Origin: Lyngbya sp. PCC 8106
Lineage (GTDB): Bacteria > Cyanobacteriota > Cyanobacteriia > Cyanobacteriales > Microcoleaceae
DNA: 64,000 bases
NCBI RefSeq assembly: GCF_000169095.1
Contig: NZ_AAVU01000019.1
Coordinates: forward strand, 66,197 to 130,196
Reading direction: 5' to 3'
Part shown: positions 54,945 through 64,000 of the stretch, piece by piece
How positions within the stretch are numbered: the stretch's first letter is position 1
How the letters are laid out: each line of letters opens with the position of its first letter
Position numbers and translations under genes: made by a program
The notes under the pieces: generated by a model
The model's input: the letters and a program-made list of their open reading frames with translations, nothing else
What the model was told of the DNA's origin: nothing
Database searches by the model: none

Positions 54945-57900
54945 CTACTTATGATCACCCATTCCATCACAGAGGCGCTTATCGCGGTCGCTCATATTGG
55001 GATTGGTTTTCAGATAGTCTCGCACCCAATCACAACCCAACTCTAGTAGCCTTTCTATACCTAAATTTTCCTGCCAATTCCATAAAATTACAGTTTTGTC
55101 CTTACTTGCTGAAGCCAGCGTCTTGCCATCAGGGCTGAAAGCGATTGCGCTAACTGCATCCCGATGACCTGTGAGAGTTTTGATTAAGGTGCCGTCAGTT
55201 TTCCAAAGTTTGATTGTTTGATCGTTACTGGCTGTGGCAATGATTTCACCGTCGGGGCTAAATGCAACTGCACGAACAGCCTGGGTATGTCCAGTCAGGG
55301 TGTTGTGGGGACGAGATGAAAACTCACCACTGGCTTGACGTTTCCAGAGTTTGATGGTTTGATCATTACTGGCTGCGGCAATGATTTCACCGTCGGGGCT
55401 AAACGCAACTGCACGAACAGCCTGGGTATGTCCAGTCAGGGTGTTGTTGGGGCGAGATGAAAACTCACCTGCGGCTTCTCGTTTCCAGAGTTTGACTGTT
55501 TGATCGTCGCTGGCTGTGGCAATGATCTGACCCTCAGGGCTAAACGCAACTGCACGAACAGCCTGGGTATGTCCAGAGAGGGTTGTGTCGGGACGAGATG
55601 AAAACTCACCACTGGCTTGGCGTTTCCAAAGTTTAACAGTTCCATCATCACTCGCCGCCGCAATAACTTGACTGTCAGGACTAAAACTGACTCCGACAAA
55701 TTTACCACTATGCCTTTCAAGAGGTTTGATTAAGATGCCATCTGACTTCCAAAGTCTGACATACTGGTCTCCACTTGCTGTGGCAATGATTTGACCCTCA
55801 GGGCTAAAATCTATTCCGACAACTGGGCCATCATGCCATTCCCCAGTTTTCAGCAATGTACCTTCTCGGTTCCAAAGTGTAACCGTTCCATACCCACTGG
55901 TTGTCGCAATCTGGCGACCATCAGGACTAAAACGGACTGCATAAATCTGACTTCCCGGTTTAAGGGCGGGCATTGGGGGTTGGTTTGGTTTCCAAAGTTT
56001 GATAGTACCATCATCACTAGCAGAGGCAATCATACTACCCTGACGGCTGAAAGCGACTGCCAGAACCACATTCCTATGCCCTTGCAGAGTATTGACTAAA
56101 GTGCCATCTAATTTCCAGAGTTTGACCGTCCTATCACTACCCGCAGTTGCAATGATCTCACCGTTTGGACTGAAACTTACTCCCCAAACTCCATCTTTGT
56201 CTCCAGAGAAAGTCGTTGCTAAGGTGCCATCTACCTGATGGATGTAGACACTGCCGTTTGCAGTCCCCGTGGCAATTATCTGACTATTGGGGCTAAAACT
56301 GACGGTGTTAATTGCATCTGCACCTAACAGGGTGTGGGTGATGGAAGTCCCATCTTTTTTCCAGAGACGCAATGCTCCATGCCAACCTCCTGAAGCAATC
56401 ATCTTACCATCGGGGCTAAAAGCAACTGTTAACTGAAAATCAAGATTACTATTTTTTTGGTCTTCTAGGGTTTTGAGCAAAGTGCCGTCTTGTCTCCAGA
56501 GTTGCACAGCCCCTTGCCCACTTGCTGCATCCCCACTTGCTGTGGCAATGATTTGGCTATCAGGGCTGAAAGCTAGGGCAACAACTGTATACTTGTGTCC
56601 TTCAAGCCTGTTAAGCATCTTACCATTTAGATTCCAGAGCGTAACAGTTTTCCCACTTGCTGTGGCAATTATTTTGCTGTCTGGGCTGAAAGCAACGGCT
56701 GAAATATTTTTCAAATTATTTAGCCAAGGTCTATTCAGTAAGCTACCGTCTGGCTGCCAGAATTTAACTGTCCCGTCCCAACTGACAGTAGCCATCATTT
56801 CACCATCTGGGCGGAAAGCTACGGTTTGTACCCCACTTCTATGTCCTTCTAAGTGGTTGTAGTTTTTGATTCTGTAAAGCAGATTTTGTAGGGTATTGAT
56901 AACAGTTGTCCGAGTATCTGTTTTGACCCAAGGCAATTTTCGCAATTGCTGACCCGACCTAATTGCTGCGGTGAGTGCTTCTAACTCCTGATGGGAGGCA
57001 AATAACGCTTCTGAGGATGCACTGGTCGTGGTGATTTGGCTGATGATTGCATTCTGCCATTGCCACCCAGCCACCCCAGCCAAACTCAAGGCTACAACTA
57101 AGCCACCAGATAGTCCCCAAATTGTTAATTGTCGTCTGCGTTTTTGTTTTTTACTTTCACACTTTTTAAGTTCCCCACTCAACTTAATAAAACACTTCTC
57201 ATCGGAACTCAATTCTAAAAAGCGTTTGCTGTACCAATCTTCGGCATCAAAAAGCGGTTTTCCTCGCAACAAAGCCCCTTCATCACAATTACTACTCTCC
57301 CAAGTTCGCATTGCCGCCCGCAACTGTTCTTGCCAGTACCGAAAATCCCGGTCTTGCTGCATCCACTGTTGCAACTTTCCCCAACGGCGAATTAACGCTT
57401 CGTGGACGATTTCTACCGTTTCCGAACTCGTTTTCTCGTCGTATCCCGTCACCACCAAACGGGCATCGGCCAAGCGAGTCACCAAAGCCCAATTTTCCTC
57501 GCCCACTTCCCCCCGGGTGGCGATACGGCGGGTGTCTTCGGTACCTTCCCCCGGATGGACGAGTTGGATAAAAATTCGCTGCGCCCGTTCTTGTTCCTCA
57601 AAGTTGAGTTGCTGATAGGCTTCATCGGCAAAATGGGCTAGTGCAGCTTCTACCCCGCCAATTTCCTCGTAAGCGGCATGGGTCAACCGGGCATCTTGCT
57701 GTTTGGCCCACAGTTGGGTCAAAGCAAATTCCAACAGCGGCAAATCCCCGGGTTCGGCGCTCACCGCAGAAACTATCCGTTCTGTGAGTCCCTGTTCGAT
57801 GGTTACTCCCAACAACGCCGCAGGCTTTTCTACGGCATCTTGCAGTTCGGAGTGGGTCATGGAACCCAGTTTTAAGTCCGCGTACTGCAAGGCATCGGCA

Positions 57901-59567
57901 AAGGGGCGATAAGACAGCGCTTGTCCGAGAAAATCGGCCCTCAACGTGATTACAAAACTAAAATTTCGGCAATTATAAATTGCTGACAATAATCTATCTA
58001 AAAAAACGTTGCGCTCTTGGGTATCTCTGCACAGGGTATACAGTTCTTCAAATTGGTCGGCAATTAGCAACAAACGCTGGTTTGGGTCAACACAAAGGAT
58101 ATCATCAATCACATCCCGCAACCCATTTTCACAGTCTTTTAAATCGGCAGCCAGGTTTCTAATCGAACGCAACCGTTCGGCGCGGCTTAGGTGGGTTTCT
58201 TTTTGAGAAACAAGGGCAGTGGCGAGGGCAAACAAAGGTCTTGAACCCGGACGAAAGTCAACGATTTGCCAGTTTCCTGCATTCCGCAAGCGGTTCACCA
58301 AACCCGCAAATACTACACTAGATTTACCACTCCCACTCGAACCTATCACCGCAACTAAGGGTTGATGTTGTACGGCTTCTACCAACATTTTGATCAAAGA
58401 TTCTCGGCCAAAAAATAAATGGGCGTCTTCTTCTCGAAAGGCAAATAAACCTCGGTAGGGACTGATTTTAGTCGGACGACGACCTAAGTCTAACCAGCAC
58501 GGGGGAGTCGTTCCGGCATTTTGATAAATTACGGGCAACCAAGAAGCGCAGGGATATTTATCTTCGAGACCGTGCAACTTTAATCGGGCTTCTTTTACGG
58601 CTTGATATAAGGGTTGACCAACATTGGCAAAACCCAGGAGAAAATGCTTTAAAAAAACCTGTGCCGCTTCATCGGGTACGGGTTCTCGCATGACAATAAT
58701 TTGCGGAATTTGTAGCGCTTCTAATTCCGATACTAATCCCAACCCATCGCAGGAATTAAAAATTGCCAAAGCTAATCCATTGTTTACCGCTTGTCTCAAG
58801 CCGTATTTTAGGTCATCAATGGTTAAGTATTCCTGATTTTCATTGATGTAGATTCGACCGCTATCTCCCACCGTTTGGCTGTGACCCGCAAAAAACAAAA
58901 TATCCCAGTGTTTTGACCACAAAGAGTCATTAATTTCCTGACGTCGGGGCTGTACCAAAAAAGTGACCTCCGCATCGGGTAAACTGTTGAGCAAGCTTCG
59001 GTCTGTTTCTACATCAATACCCCTGCTGTTTCCCAAAATTGCCAGAATTTTGACTTTTTCTCTGTAGGTTGGCGTTTTTGCTGTTATTGGTTTTTGATAA
59101 TTAGTTGCACTCAAAGCGAGTTCAGCCTGGGGATATTCTTCTAACAAATCCCACAAATGCCAGGGGATTTGTCGCAACTGCTGGCTGGATGTGCGAACCA
59201 ATACCCGCACGGATTCTTTTTGTTGTAATTCCTTTAACCAAGTCTCGCGGATGGGGCGAAAAGATTCTGAATGCAGCCAATTATTTAATTGTTTTTGTAA
59301 CGCATGAGCGGAATTTTTGCAGTCTTTATATTTGTGGGTAATGGAACCTGAGTAGCTCACTTTTTTCGCTTTCAGAGCGCGAGTAGAACTCCCCAAACTC
59401 CGATAATTTGACCGCCACTGGTCAATTTTTGTCTGCAATTGTTCTATGGGGGGTAAATTTCCAGTGACTTCTTGATGAGGGCTAGCACCTTCATTAGCGA
59501 TTGAAAATGTTACCCGAACCCCCTGCTGTAAATCGCCATCAAGCTTTAAAGTCACTAATTTGGTCAT
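54945..59567 (-). CDS. CHAT protease-nSTAND NTPase-WD40 protein
   Basis: 1540 residues from ATG 59567 (MTKLVTLKLDGDLQQGVRVTFSI, the usual start of this family; the frame opens 16 codons earlier). A caspase-like CHAT domain (about 130-350) has its dyad: His in FFAGHSQTVG and Cys in AIFNSCDGLGL. An nSTAND1 NTPase follows: PYRGLFAFREEDAHLFFGRESL, Walker A VAVIGSSGSGKSSVVF and Walker B LLLIADQFEELY. A membrane helix (LTIWGLSGGLVVALSLAGVAGW) precedes 14 WD40 repeats. The logic is sensor (WD40), switch (STAND) and effector (protease). It ends a co-directional set with DUF1822 and sigma-like genes. It probably triggers regulated proteolysis or cell death. Confidence 0.93.
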   Translation of the reverse strand: MTKLVTLKLDGDLQQGVRVTFSIANEGASPHQEVTGNLPPIEQLQTKIDQWRSNYRSLGSSTRALKAKKVSYSGSITHKYKDCKNSAHALQKQLNNWLHSESFRPIRETWLKELQQKESVRVLVRTSSQQLRQIPWHLWDLLEEYPQAELALSATNYQKPITAKTPTYREKVKILAILGNSRGIDVETDRSLLNSLPDAEVTFLVQPRRQEINDSLWSKHWDILFFAGHSQTVGDSGRIYINENQEYLTIDDLKYGLRQAVNNGLALAIFNSCDGLGLVSELEALQIPQIIVMREPVPDEAAQVFLKHFLLGFANVGQPLYQAVKEARLKLHGLEDKYPCASWLPVIYQNAGTTPPCWLDLGRRPTKISPYRGLFAFREEDAHLFFGRESLIKMLVEAVQHQPLVAVIGSSGSGKSSVVFAGLVNRLRNAGNWQIVDFRPGSRPLFALATALVSQKETHLSRAERLRSIRNLAADLKDCENGLRDVIDDILCVDPNQRLLLIADQFEELYTLCRDTQERNVFLDRLLSAIYNCRNFSFVITLRADFLGQALSYRPFADALQYADLKLGSMTHSELQDAVEKPAALLGVTIEQGLTERIVSAVSAEPGDLPLLEFALTQLWAKQQDARLTHAAYEEIGGVEAALAHFADEAYQQLNFEEQERAQRIFIQLVHPGEGTEDTRRIATRGEVGEENWALVTRLADARLVVTGYDEKTSSETVEIVHEALIRRWGKLQQWMQQDRDFRYWQEQLRAAMRTWESSNCDEGALLRGKPLFDAEDWYSKRFLELSSDEKCFIKLSGELKKCESKKQKRRRQLTIWGLSGGLVVALSLAGVAGWQWQNAIISQITTTSASSEALFASHQELEALTAAIRSGQQLRKLPWVKTDTRTTVINTLQNLLYRIKNYNHLEGHRSGVQTVAFRPDGEMMATVSWDGTVKFWQPDGSLLNRPWLNNLKNISAVAFSPDSKIIATASGKTVTLWNLNGKMLNRLEGHKYTVVALAFSPDSQIIATASGDAASGQGAVQLWRQDGTLLKTLEDQKNSNLDFQLTVAFSPDGKMIASGGWHGALRLWKKDGTSITHTLLGADAINTVSFSPNSQIIATGTANGSVYIHQVDGTLATTFSGDKDGVWGVSFSPNGEIIATAGSDRTVKLWKLDGTLVNTLQGHRNVVLAVAFSRQGSMIASASDDGTIKLWKPNQPPMPALKPGSQIYAVRFSPDGRQIATTSGYGTVTLWNREGTLLKTGEWHDGPVVGIDFSPEGQIIATASGDQYVRLWKSDGILIKPLERHSGKFVGVSFSPDSQVIAAASDDGTVKLWKRQASGEFSSRPDTTLSGHTQAVRAVAFSPEGQIIATASDDQTVKLWKREAAGEFSSRPNNTLTGHTQAVRAVAFSPDGEIIAAASNDQTIKLWKRQASGEFSSRPHNTLTGHTQAVRAVAFSPDGEIIATASNDQTIKLWKTDGTLIKTLTGHRDAVSAIAFSPDGKTLASASKDKTVILWNWQENLGIERLLELGCDWVRDYLKTNPNMSDRDKRLCDGMGDHK

Positions 59568-59704
59568 AGGCGATATTAAAATTGAGTGAATGCTAGAGTT
59601 TAAACTTGTTAACATAATAGCTCATTAGTCATTTAGTCAATAGTCACATAAATGAGTGACAGACAGCAGACTACTGGTATTGTTATAATGTTAGCCGCTG
59701 GAAT

Positions 59705-60643
59705 TCACAACATAAAATTCTCTGTAATAGTAATATCTTTCCAGACTATTTTCACGCCAAAACTATCGCCGACAGAGGCGTTAAATTCCAGGGAAATTTT
59801 TGGGTTATCGTTTTTAGTTAAGGCTTCCATCACGGCAGTTTCTTCCTCGTCTAAAATCATAATCCCTAGAGAAGGTGGTAGGTATTCTTGACCGTTTGTT
59901 GGGTGTAACTCTACAATAATGTTTATTTCGTCGAATTCGTTTTCGTCCGGGCTAACCTTGACAACTATTCCGACCGATGCGCCATTATCTTTGATTCCCA
60001 AATTAATCAATTTAGCCCGAGAAACCGAGTTGATTTCCCTTTCGTCATGGCTTCTAAATTGCCAAGCGATTTGTTGAGAAAATATGGATTCTATTGGCAA
60101 CCAATTGGATTCATAAATATTCTCCAACCATTGTTTTAAATTAACGGTTTCTTGACGATTTAATTGATTATTTTTTAATTCCAACTGTTCGAGGTAATCT
60201 AAGAAAAACTCCAAAGGTTGTAGTTGATTAATCGGAAACTCATCAATTGATATTTCCTTGACAAACCCCAACAAATTCGCCGATTGCAAAGATTGATTGA
60301 TTTGCACAACGACATAACCAATTCGGTTGGATTGAACTTCCGGTGGCACACAAACAAACTCTGCATCTTCTAACACCGGACGACATTCTAATTTGCCGTA
60401 ATTTTTAATCAATAAATCGGCGACATCTGTTAGCGTTTGTTCTACCGGATTCCAACTGTCACTTGCTTCTAAGTCTGTTTCAAATCCCATACACTCCAGA
60501 TAGAACTTTACGAAAAATACGGACAAAGTATTCAGCAGAACTTGCTGACTTTTTTCGGGCGTGGCTTGCTGTCTTGCTCTTTTTTCTGCGACCCTAACAG
60601 CTTGGGTTGATATCGGCCCTGTAAATGTAGAAAACGTTAACAT
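59705..60643 (-). CDS. DUF1822-family protein
   Basis: 312 residues. The amino half fits DUF1822 as I know it: AVRVAEKRARQQATPEKSQQVLLNTLSVFFVKFYLECMGFETDLEASDSWNPVEQTLTDVADLLIKNYGKLECRPVLEDAEFVCVPPEVQSNRIGYVVVQI. No membrane helix or enzyme motif is visible. The family is cyanobacterial and often sits between a sigma-like factor and a CHAT-type protein, as here. It may be an adaptor or a regulator of either partner. The gap to the sigma-like gene is 32 bp and to the CHAT start 137 bp. Confidence 0.88.
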   Translation of the reverse strand: MLTFSTFTGPISTQAVRVAEKRARQQATPEKSQQVLLNTLSVFFVKFYLECMGFETDLEASDSWNPVEQTLTDVADLLIKNYGKLECRPVLEDAEFVCVPPEVQSNRIGYVVVQINQSLQSANLLGFVKEISIDEFPINQLQPLEFFLDYLEQLELKNNQLNRQETVNLKQWLENIYESNWLPIESIFSQQIAWQFRSHDEREINSVSRAKLINLGIKDNGASVGIVVKVSPDENEFDEINIIVELHPTNGQEYLPPSLGIMILDEEETAVMEALTKNDNPKISLEFNASVGDSFGVKIVWKDITITENFML

Positions 60644-60675
60644 ATTGCCCCTATTTTTTCCTCTAATTTAACAGT

Positions 60676-61326
60676 CTAATTCAAATTTTTCAAACCACAC
60701 AAGTCTCTCAATTCCTGGCGAAATTTTTCTAAGTTTCTTTGATAAAAGTTACTTAAAGTCGCTACGGGAATATTGAAGTCATCTGAAATGTCTTTCCAAG
60801 ATACGCCCGACCATCTTTTCATCGCGATTTCTCGAAAATTGACCTCGGGATATTTTTTGATGTATGCTTGTCTAAAAATTCCTTTCGGGTCGATTTCAAT
60901 ATATCGTCTGATTTTTTGAAAAGTCCGGATATAATCATCCTCGTCTTCCCTCTCCTTAGTTGCCAAGTCTTCTAGATTTTCTAAAATAGAACTTTCTAGG
61001 TTAATTTCATTGGCTGTACCAATCACTTTGGGAATAGCTTCTCGAAAAAAGCGTCTACTTAATAACATATTCACCCAAGTCATAAATTTTCCCCGTTGCG
61101 GATCATATTTGTCAATATTTTTGCAGATATACAAAAAAAGATTCTGCACGGCTTCCTGATAAATATCTTCATAGACTCCTTGAAATTGACCTTGATATGG
61201 GCGAGTGAGTTGGCGGGAACGGTAAATTGTATCAATGAGTTTTGATACAATTATCCGTCTAGCAGTTGTATCTATTGGATGCTGTTGGACTTCCAGAGCT
61301 AGCGCTTGAAGCTGTTGCTCGTTCAT
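60676..61326 (-). CDS. Sigma-70-like (ECF-type) factor of the CHAT cluster
   Basis: 216 residues. A region 2-like segment is YEDIYQEAVQNLFLYICKNIDKYDPQRGKFMTWVNMLLSRRFFREA, with the DPxRGxFxxWV core. A region 4-like helix-turn-helix near the C terminus is FREIAMKRWSGVSWKDISDDFNIPVATLSNFYQRNLEKFRQEL. Regions 1 and 3 are absent, as in ECF factors. It is the first gene of the set sigma-DUF1822-CHAT and could drive expression of the set or of other targets. No anti-sigma gene is visible; DUF1822 might fill that place, which is only a guess. Confidence 0.88.
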   Translation of the reverse strand: MNEQQLQALALEVQQHPIDTTARRIIVSKLIDTIYRSRQLTRPYQGQFQGVYEDIYQEAVQNLFLYICKNIDKYDPQRGKFMTWVNMLLSRRFFREAIPKVIGTANEINLESSILENLEDLATKEREDEDDYIRTFQKIRRYIEIDPKGIFRQAYIKKYPEVNFREIAMKRWSGVSWKDISDDFNIPVATLSNFYQRNLEKFRQELRDLCGLKNLN

Positions 61327-61435
61327 ACATTTATTTCTGAGAATTTTATCCTCTGATTACTATCGGATGCTTCCTGGGGCTGTTATCCAAATTGTTTGCC
61401 AAAGTTTACAAAAATTTACAATAGGCGGTTTTGTG

Positions 61436-61519
61436 AGCGATTACCTCTCTAAACGAGTGGCCATTGAAGAAATATTCCGAGACTTGAAAAAGCGGTGTGA
61501 CTGGGTTAGGGGCAGATGA
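61436..61519 (+). pseudogene. IS4-family transposase relic
   Basis: Twenty-seven residues, SDYLSKRVAIEEIFRDLKKRCDWVRGR plus stop, match the Y-x2-R-x3-E-x6-K region of IS4-type DDE transposases (usually RMxIEExFRDLK). Nothing else of the gene remains. It lies in the gap between the sigma-like gene and the receiver-kinase gene. Confidence 0.5.
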
Positions 61520-61574
61520 AATTTTTGATTTTCACAGAAGATAGAAACGCTATATTTCTAAACTTCTCTTCAAA

Positions 61575-62765
61575 TTAAGATTTTTTGGACGGCAATACAG
61601 GTAATGTAAACCAAAATGATACTCCTGAATTATTGCTAGGAATGACTCCAATTTCACCGCCATGACCATTAATAATTTGACGACATAAATATAAACCTAA
61701 ACCCAATCCTTTGATTTTTCCAACGTTTTTCCCGCGTTTGTAGAGTTCAAAAAGTTTCTCGGATTCTTCGGGGTTGATGCCCACTCCATTATCAGAAATG
61801 GTGTATTTTATCCATTGATTACAACTCTTTATTTTTGCTTTTTTGTCAGAAATTATTTCCGTAGATAACGTTAAACTTAATCCCGGAATATTGTATTTAA
61901 TCGCATTAGAAAACAAGTTATCAAAGACTCGCCAAAGTTGAGTAGAGTCGGCTTGAACTTGAGGTAAACTTGACGGCAGTGTATGATTTAAACCCACTTT
62001 ATTTTTATCAAAAATAGGTTGCCATTCCGTGATTAATTGTTGAGTGAAAGTCACCAAGTCTAGGGGTTGACAATTCAGAGAGATTCCTTGTAAATCTGTA
62101 TCACTGGTTTCGACTAAAGAGTTGAGAAGATTGAGTTGGCGATCGCAACTATTCGCCATTTGTTCTAAAATATTAGTATTAACGGTTAAACTTGAGGGAG
62201 AGTCTGAAGACTTTTTAGACAGTAAATTATTCAGAATCATTAACATTCCGGTAACAGGATTGCGTAAATCGTGAGAAACTGCATGGATATAAACTCGTAA
62301 TGCAGACTCAATTTTCTGTCGTTCTTTAATTTCTTGTTGGAGTTTTTGGTTTTGTTCTCGAAGTTGTTTTTGTTGATTCCGTAAGGTAATTTGAGTTCTG
62401 ACTCGTACTAACACTTCTTGCACTTGAAAAGGTTTTGTGATATAGTCAACCCCACCGACATCAAACGCAAAAACTTTATCCATTGTATCGTTAAGCGCAC
62501 TGAGAAAAATAATCGGAATATCACGAGTTGAGTCTAAACTTTTGAGATGTTTCGCAATTTGATAACCGTTCATTTCCGGCATCAGAATATCGAGTAAAAT
62601 CAAATCAGGAGATTGGGCTTCTATCGCTTTTAACGCTTGTTTGCCATTGGTGGCTTTACGAACTTTATAGCTTTGTTCTTCTAACATCGAAGACAGCAAT
62701 CGTAAATTTTCAGGAGTATCATCCACAATTAAAATATCAGCTTGTTGCACTGAAGACTGAATCAT
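61575..62765 (-). CDS. Receiver-histidine kinase hybrid
   Basis: 396 residues from ATG 62765, which follows AGGGG; the longer frame to 62846 lacks conservation. An N-terminal REC domain has ILIVDDTPENLRLLSSML, phospho-acceptor Asp in SPDLILLDILMPEMNGYQI and VDYITKPFQ. A coiled coil links to a HisKA domain (HAVSHDLRNPVTGMLMILNNLL) and a HATPase (DNLFSNAIKYN, YTISDNGVGINPEESE, KGLGLGLYLCRQIINGHGG). No membrane segment, so it is soluble. The N-terminal receiver makes it a phosphorelay intermediate fed by another kinase. The partner is not in the window. Confidence 0.93.
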   Translation of the reverse strand: MIQSSVQQADILIVDDTPENLRLLSSMLEEQSYKVRKATNGKQALKAIEAQSPDLILLDILMPEMNGYQIAKHLKSLDSTRDIPIIFLSALNDTMDKVFAFDVGGVDYITKPFQVQEVLVRVRTQITLRNQQKQLREQNQKLQQEIKERQKIESALRVYIHAVSHDLRNPVTGMLMILNNLLSKKSSDSPSSLTVNTNILEQMANSCDRQLNLLNSLVETSDTDLQGISLNCQPLDLVTFTQQLITEWQPIFDKNKVGLNHTLPSSLPQVQADSTQLWRVFDNLFSNAIKYNIPGLSLTLSTEIISDKKAKIKSCNQWIKYTISDNGVGINPEESEKLFELYKRGKNVGKIKGLGLGLYLCRQIINGHGGEIGVIPSNNSGVSFWFTLPVLPSKKS

Positions 62766-62995
62766 ATTTGTACCCCTAATTTTTGATGCTGGATCAATTC
62801 TGAAAACCTGAACAGGAAGAATGCTATCATTCAGGGATAGCCCCAATTTTCCCCGAAATCGGATTGAGGCAAACGCGAATCAAATTTTTTCAACGGTAAC
62901 ATTTTTTCGGTCATTGGCTATTGTAGCGAGAATGAAGCGAGGGGGAACAGATTTTTCTACAATAGTAAAGAAGTCCATCTATCTCGTATAAATCA

Positions 62996-64000
62996 ATGTC
63001 AGGGCTATCTGTATCCTCTTTTGCCCAGCCCCAATCCCTTGAACAGTCCCTCAAGCACTTTTTTGGTTACGACTCCTTCCGTCCGGGACAACGAGAAATT
63101 ATTGAACAAGCCCTCCAAAGGCGAGATTTGCTGATTGTCATGCCGACTGGGGGGGGAAAATCCTTGTGCTTTCAGTTACCTGCGCTTTTGAAACCCGGAA
63201 TAACAGTGGTCGTCTCACCTCTGATTGCTTTGATGCAAGATCAAGTGATTGCGCTGGAGGATAATGGGATTGCAGCAAATTTTCTTAATAGTACACTTTT
63301 ACCCGAGGAATTGCGATCGCGGGAAGCAGCAATTTTGAAAGGAAAAATAAAACTGGTTTATGTTGCTCCTGAACGACTTTTAGGCGAACGATTTTTATCT
63401 TTTTTAGATGTAGTCAATACTCAAGTGGGAATCTCAGCTTTTGCGATTGATGAGGCTCATTGTGTTTCGGAATGGGGTCATGATTTTCGGCCAGAATATC
63501 GACAATTAAAAAAGTTACGACATCGTTATCCTCAGATTCCCATGATGGCGTTAACGGCGACGGCAACTCCCCGAGTTCGAGAGGATATTATTGAACAGCT
63601 TGCTTTAAATGAACCTTTAATTCATATTGCGAGTTTTTTACGTCCCAATCTTTATTATGAAGTCATTCCTAAACATACTCACAGTTTTAAGCAATTGTTG
63701 AAGATTATTCAGCAAGCGGGCGGTTCAGGAATTATTTACTGTCTGACCCGCAAACGAGTCGAATATTTAGCGTTTAAATTGCGAGAAAAGGGGATTCCTT
63801 GTTTACCCTATCATGGCGGATTACCCGATGAAGAACGCCGCGAAAATCAAATTCGTTTTATTCGAGATGATGTCGAAGTCATGGTCGCAACAGTGGCGTT
63901 TGGGATGGGGATTAATAAGCCAGATGTTCGTTTTGTGGTTCATTATGATCTCTCCCGAACTTTAGAAAGTTATTATCAAGAAGCCGGACGAGCCGGACGA
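62996..64000 (+). CDS. recQ: ATP-dependent DNA helicase RecQ (5' part)
   Basis: 335 codons from ATG 62996 to the right edge. LEQSLKHFFGYDSFRPGQREIIEQALQRRDLLIVMPTGGGKSLCFQLPAL includes the RecQ motif 0 and Walker A; VVVSPLIALMQDQV is motif Ia; FAIDEAHCVSEWGHDFRPEYRQL holds the DEAH box and the aromatic-rich loop; MALTATATPRVREDI is motif III; GSGIIYCLTRKRVEYLA and MVATVAFGMGINKPDVRFVVHYDLSRTLESYYQEAGRAGR are motifs IV-VI. It unwinds DNA 3'-5' in repair and recombination. The RQC/HRDC end lies beyond the window. Confidence 0.95.
   Translation, partial: MSGLSVSSFAQPQSLEQSLKHFFGYDSFRPGQREIIEQALQRRDLLIVMPTGGGKSLCFQLPALLKPGITVVVSPLIALMQDQVIALEDNGIAANFLNSTLLPEELRSREAAILKGKIKLVYVAPERLLGERFLSFLDVVNTQVGISAFAIDEAHCVSEWGHDFRPEYRQLKKLRHRYPQIPMMALTATATPRVREDIIEQLALNEPLIHIASFLRPNLYYEVIPKHTHSFKQLLKIIQQAGGSGIIYCLTRKRVEYLAFKLREKGIPCLPYHGGLPDEERRENQIRFIRDDVEVMVATVAFGMGINKPDVRFVVHYDLSRTLESYYQEAGRAGR

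Noticed and set aside
55791..57875. Many plus-strand open frames opposite the CHAT-STAND-WD40 gene
   Set aside because: They follow the repeat periodicity of the WD40 region or the opposite frame of the NTPase and show no independent signal.

Overview
The window looks like chromosomal DNA from a filamentous, non-marine cyanobacterium, probably of the Oscillatoriales type (an inference). Reasons: many HIP1 octamers (GCGATCGC), Thf1/Psb29, a short cyanobacterial Hfq, SLH-OprB porin, a CtaCDE/CtaAB respiratory locus, PEP-CTERM and pentapeptide proteins, CHAT/STAND/WD40 giants and dispersed palindromic repeats. I found no rRNA or tRNA gene.

Layout. 1-4.0 kb: tail of an unknown gene, an array of palindrome-ended repeats, a quinone-oxidoreductase-like dehydrogenase (-), then LysM, small membrane and SH3/L,D-transpeptidase-like genes (+). 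4.0-9.7 kb: a nest of mobile DNA. A tnpB broken by a group II intron remnant lies against an IS605-type element with intact tnpA and frameshifted tnpB. A ComFB-family gene follows, bracketed by IS-like hairpins. 9.7-21 kb: thf1, ahcY, an ExoD-like gene, a tnpB-only element, a peptidoglycan-binding protein, an M32 carboxypeptidase, a GDSL esterase with PEP-CTERM tail, a five-copy 67-bp tandem repeat and lysS. 21-29 kb: two tandem pentapeptide-repeat/RidA fusions (one with all key RidA residues lost), a subtilase followed by a possible I9-like protein, dnaG and a small secreted peptide. 29-36 kb: a 1636-residue TPR-STAND-WD40 protein and an unknown gene. 36-43 kb: ctaC-ctaD-ctaE (-) divergent from ctaA-ctaB (+), then hfq converging on a CPA2/KefB-type antiporter. 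45-53 kb: M23 peptidase, a strongly structured intergenic element, a GT2 remnant with an intact GT4, a structured leader with a 23-codon mini-ORF ahead of a pterin dehydratase, a GAF-HD-GYP phosphodiesterase and an SLH-OprB porin. 52.7-54.8 kb: two small secreted/membrane genes and an AraC regulator; both small genes carry the same upstream 14-mer. 54.9-61.3 kb: a co-directional set of sigma-like factor, DUF1822 protein and CHAT-nSTAND-WD40 protein. 61.5-64 kb: a receiver-histidine kinase and the start of recQ.

The most system-like parts are the sigma/DUF1822/CHAT-STAND set (probably a regulated conflict or cell-death module), the active/inactive pentapeptide-RidA pair, the AraC/14-mer locus and the mini-ORF leader upstream of the pterin dehydratase. 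Functions come from motifs read by eye; no database search was run.
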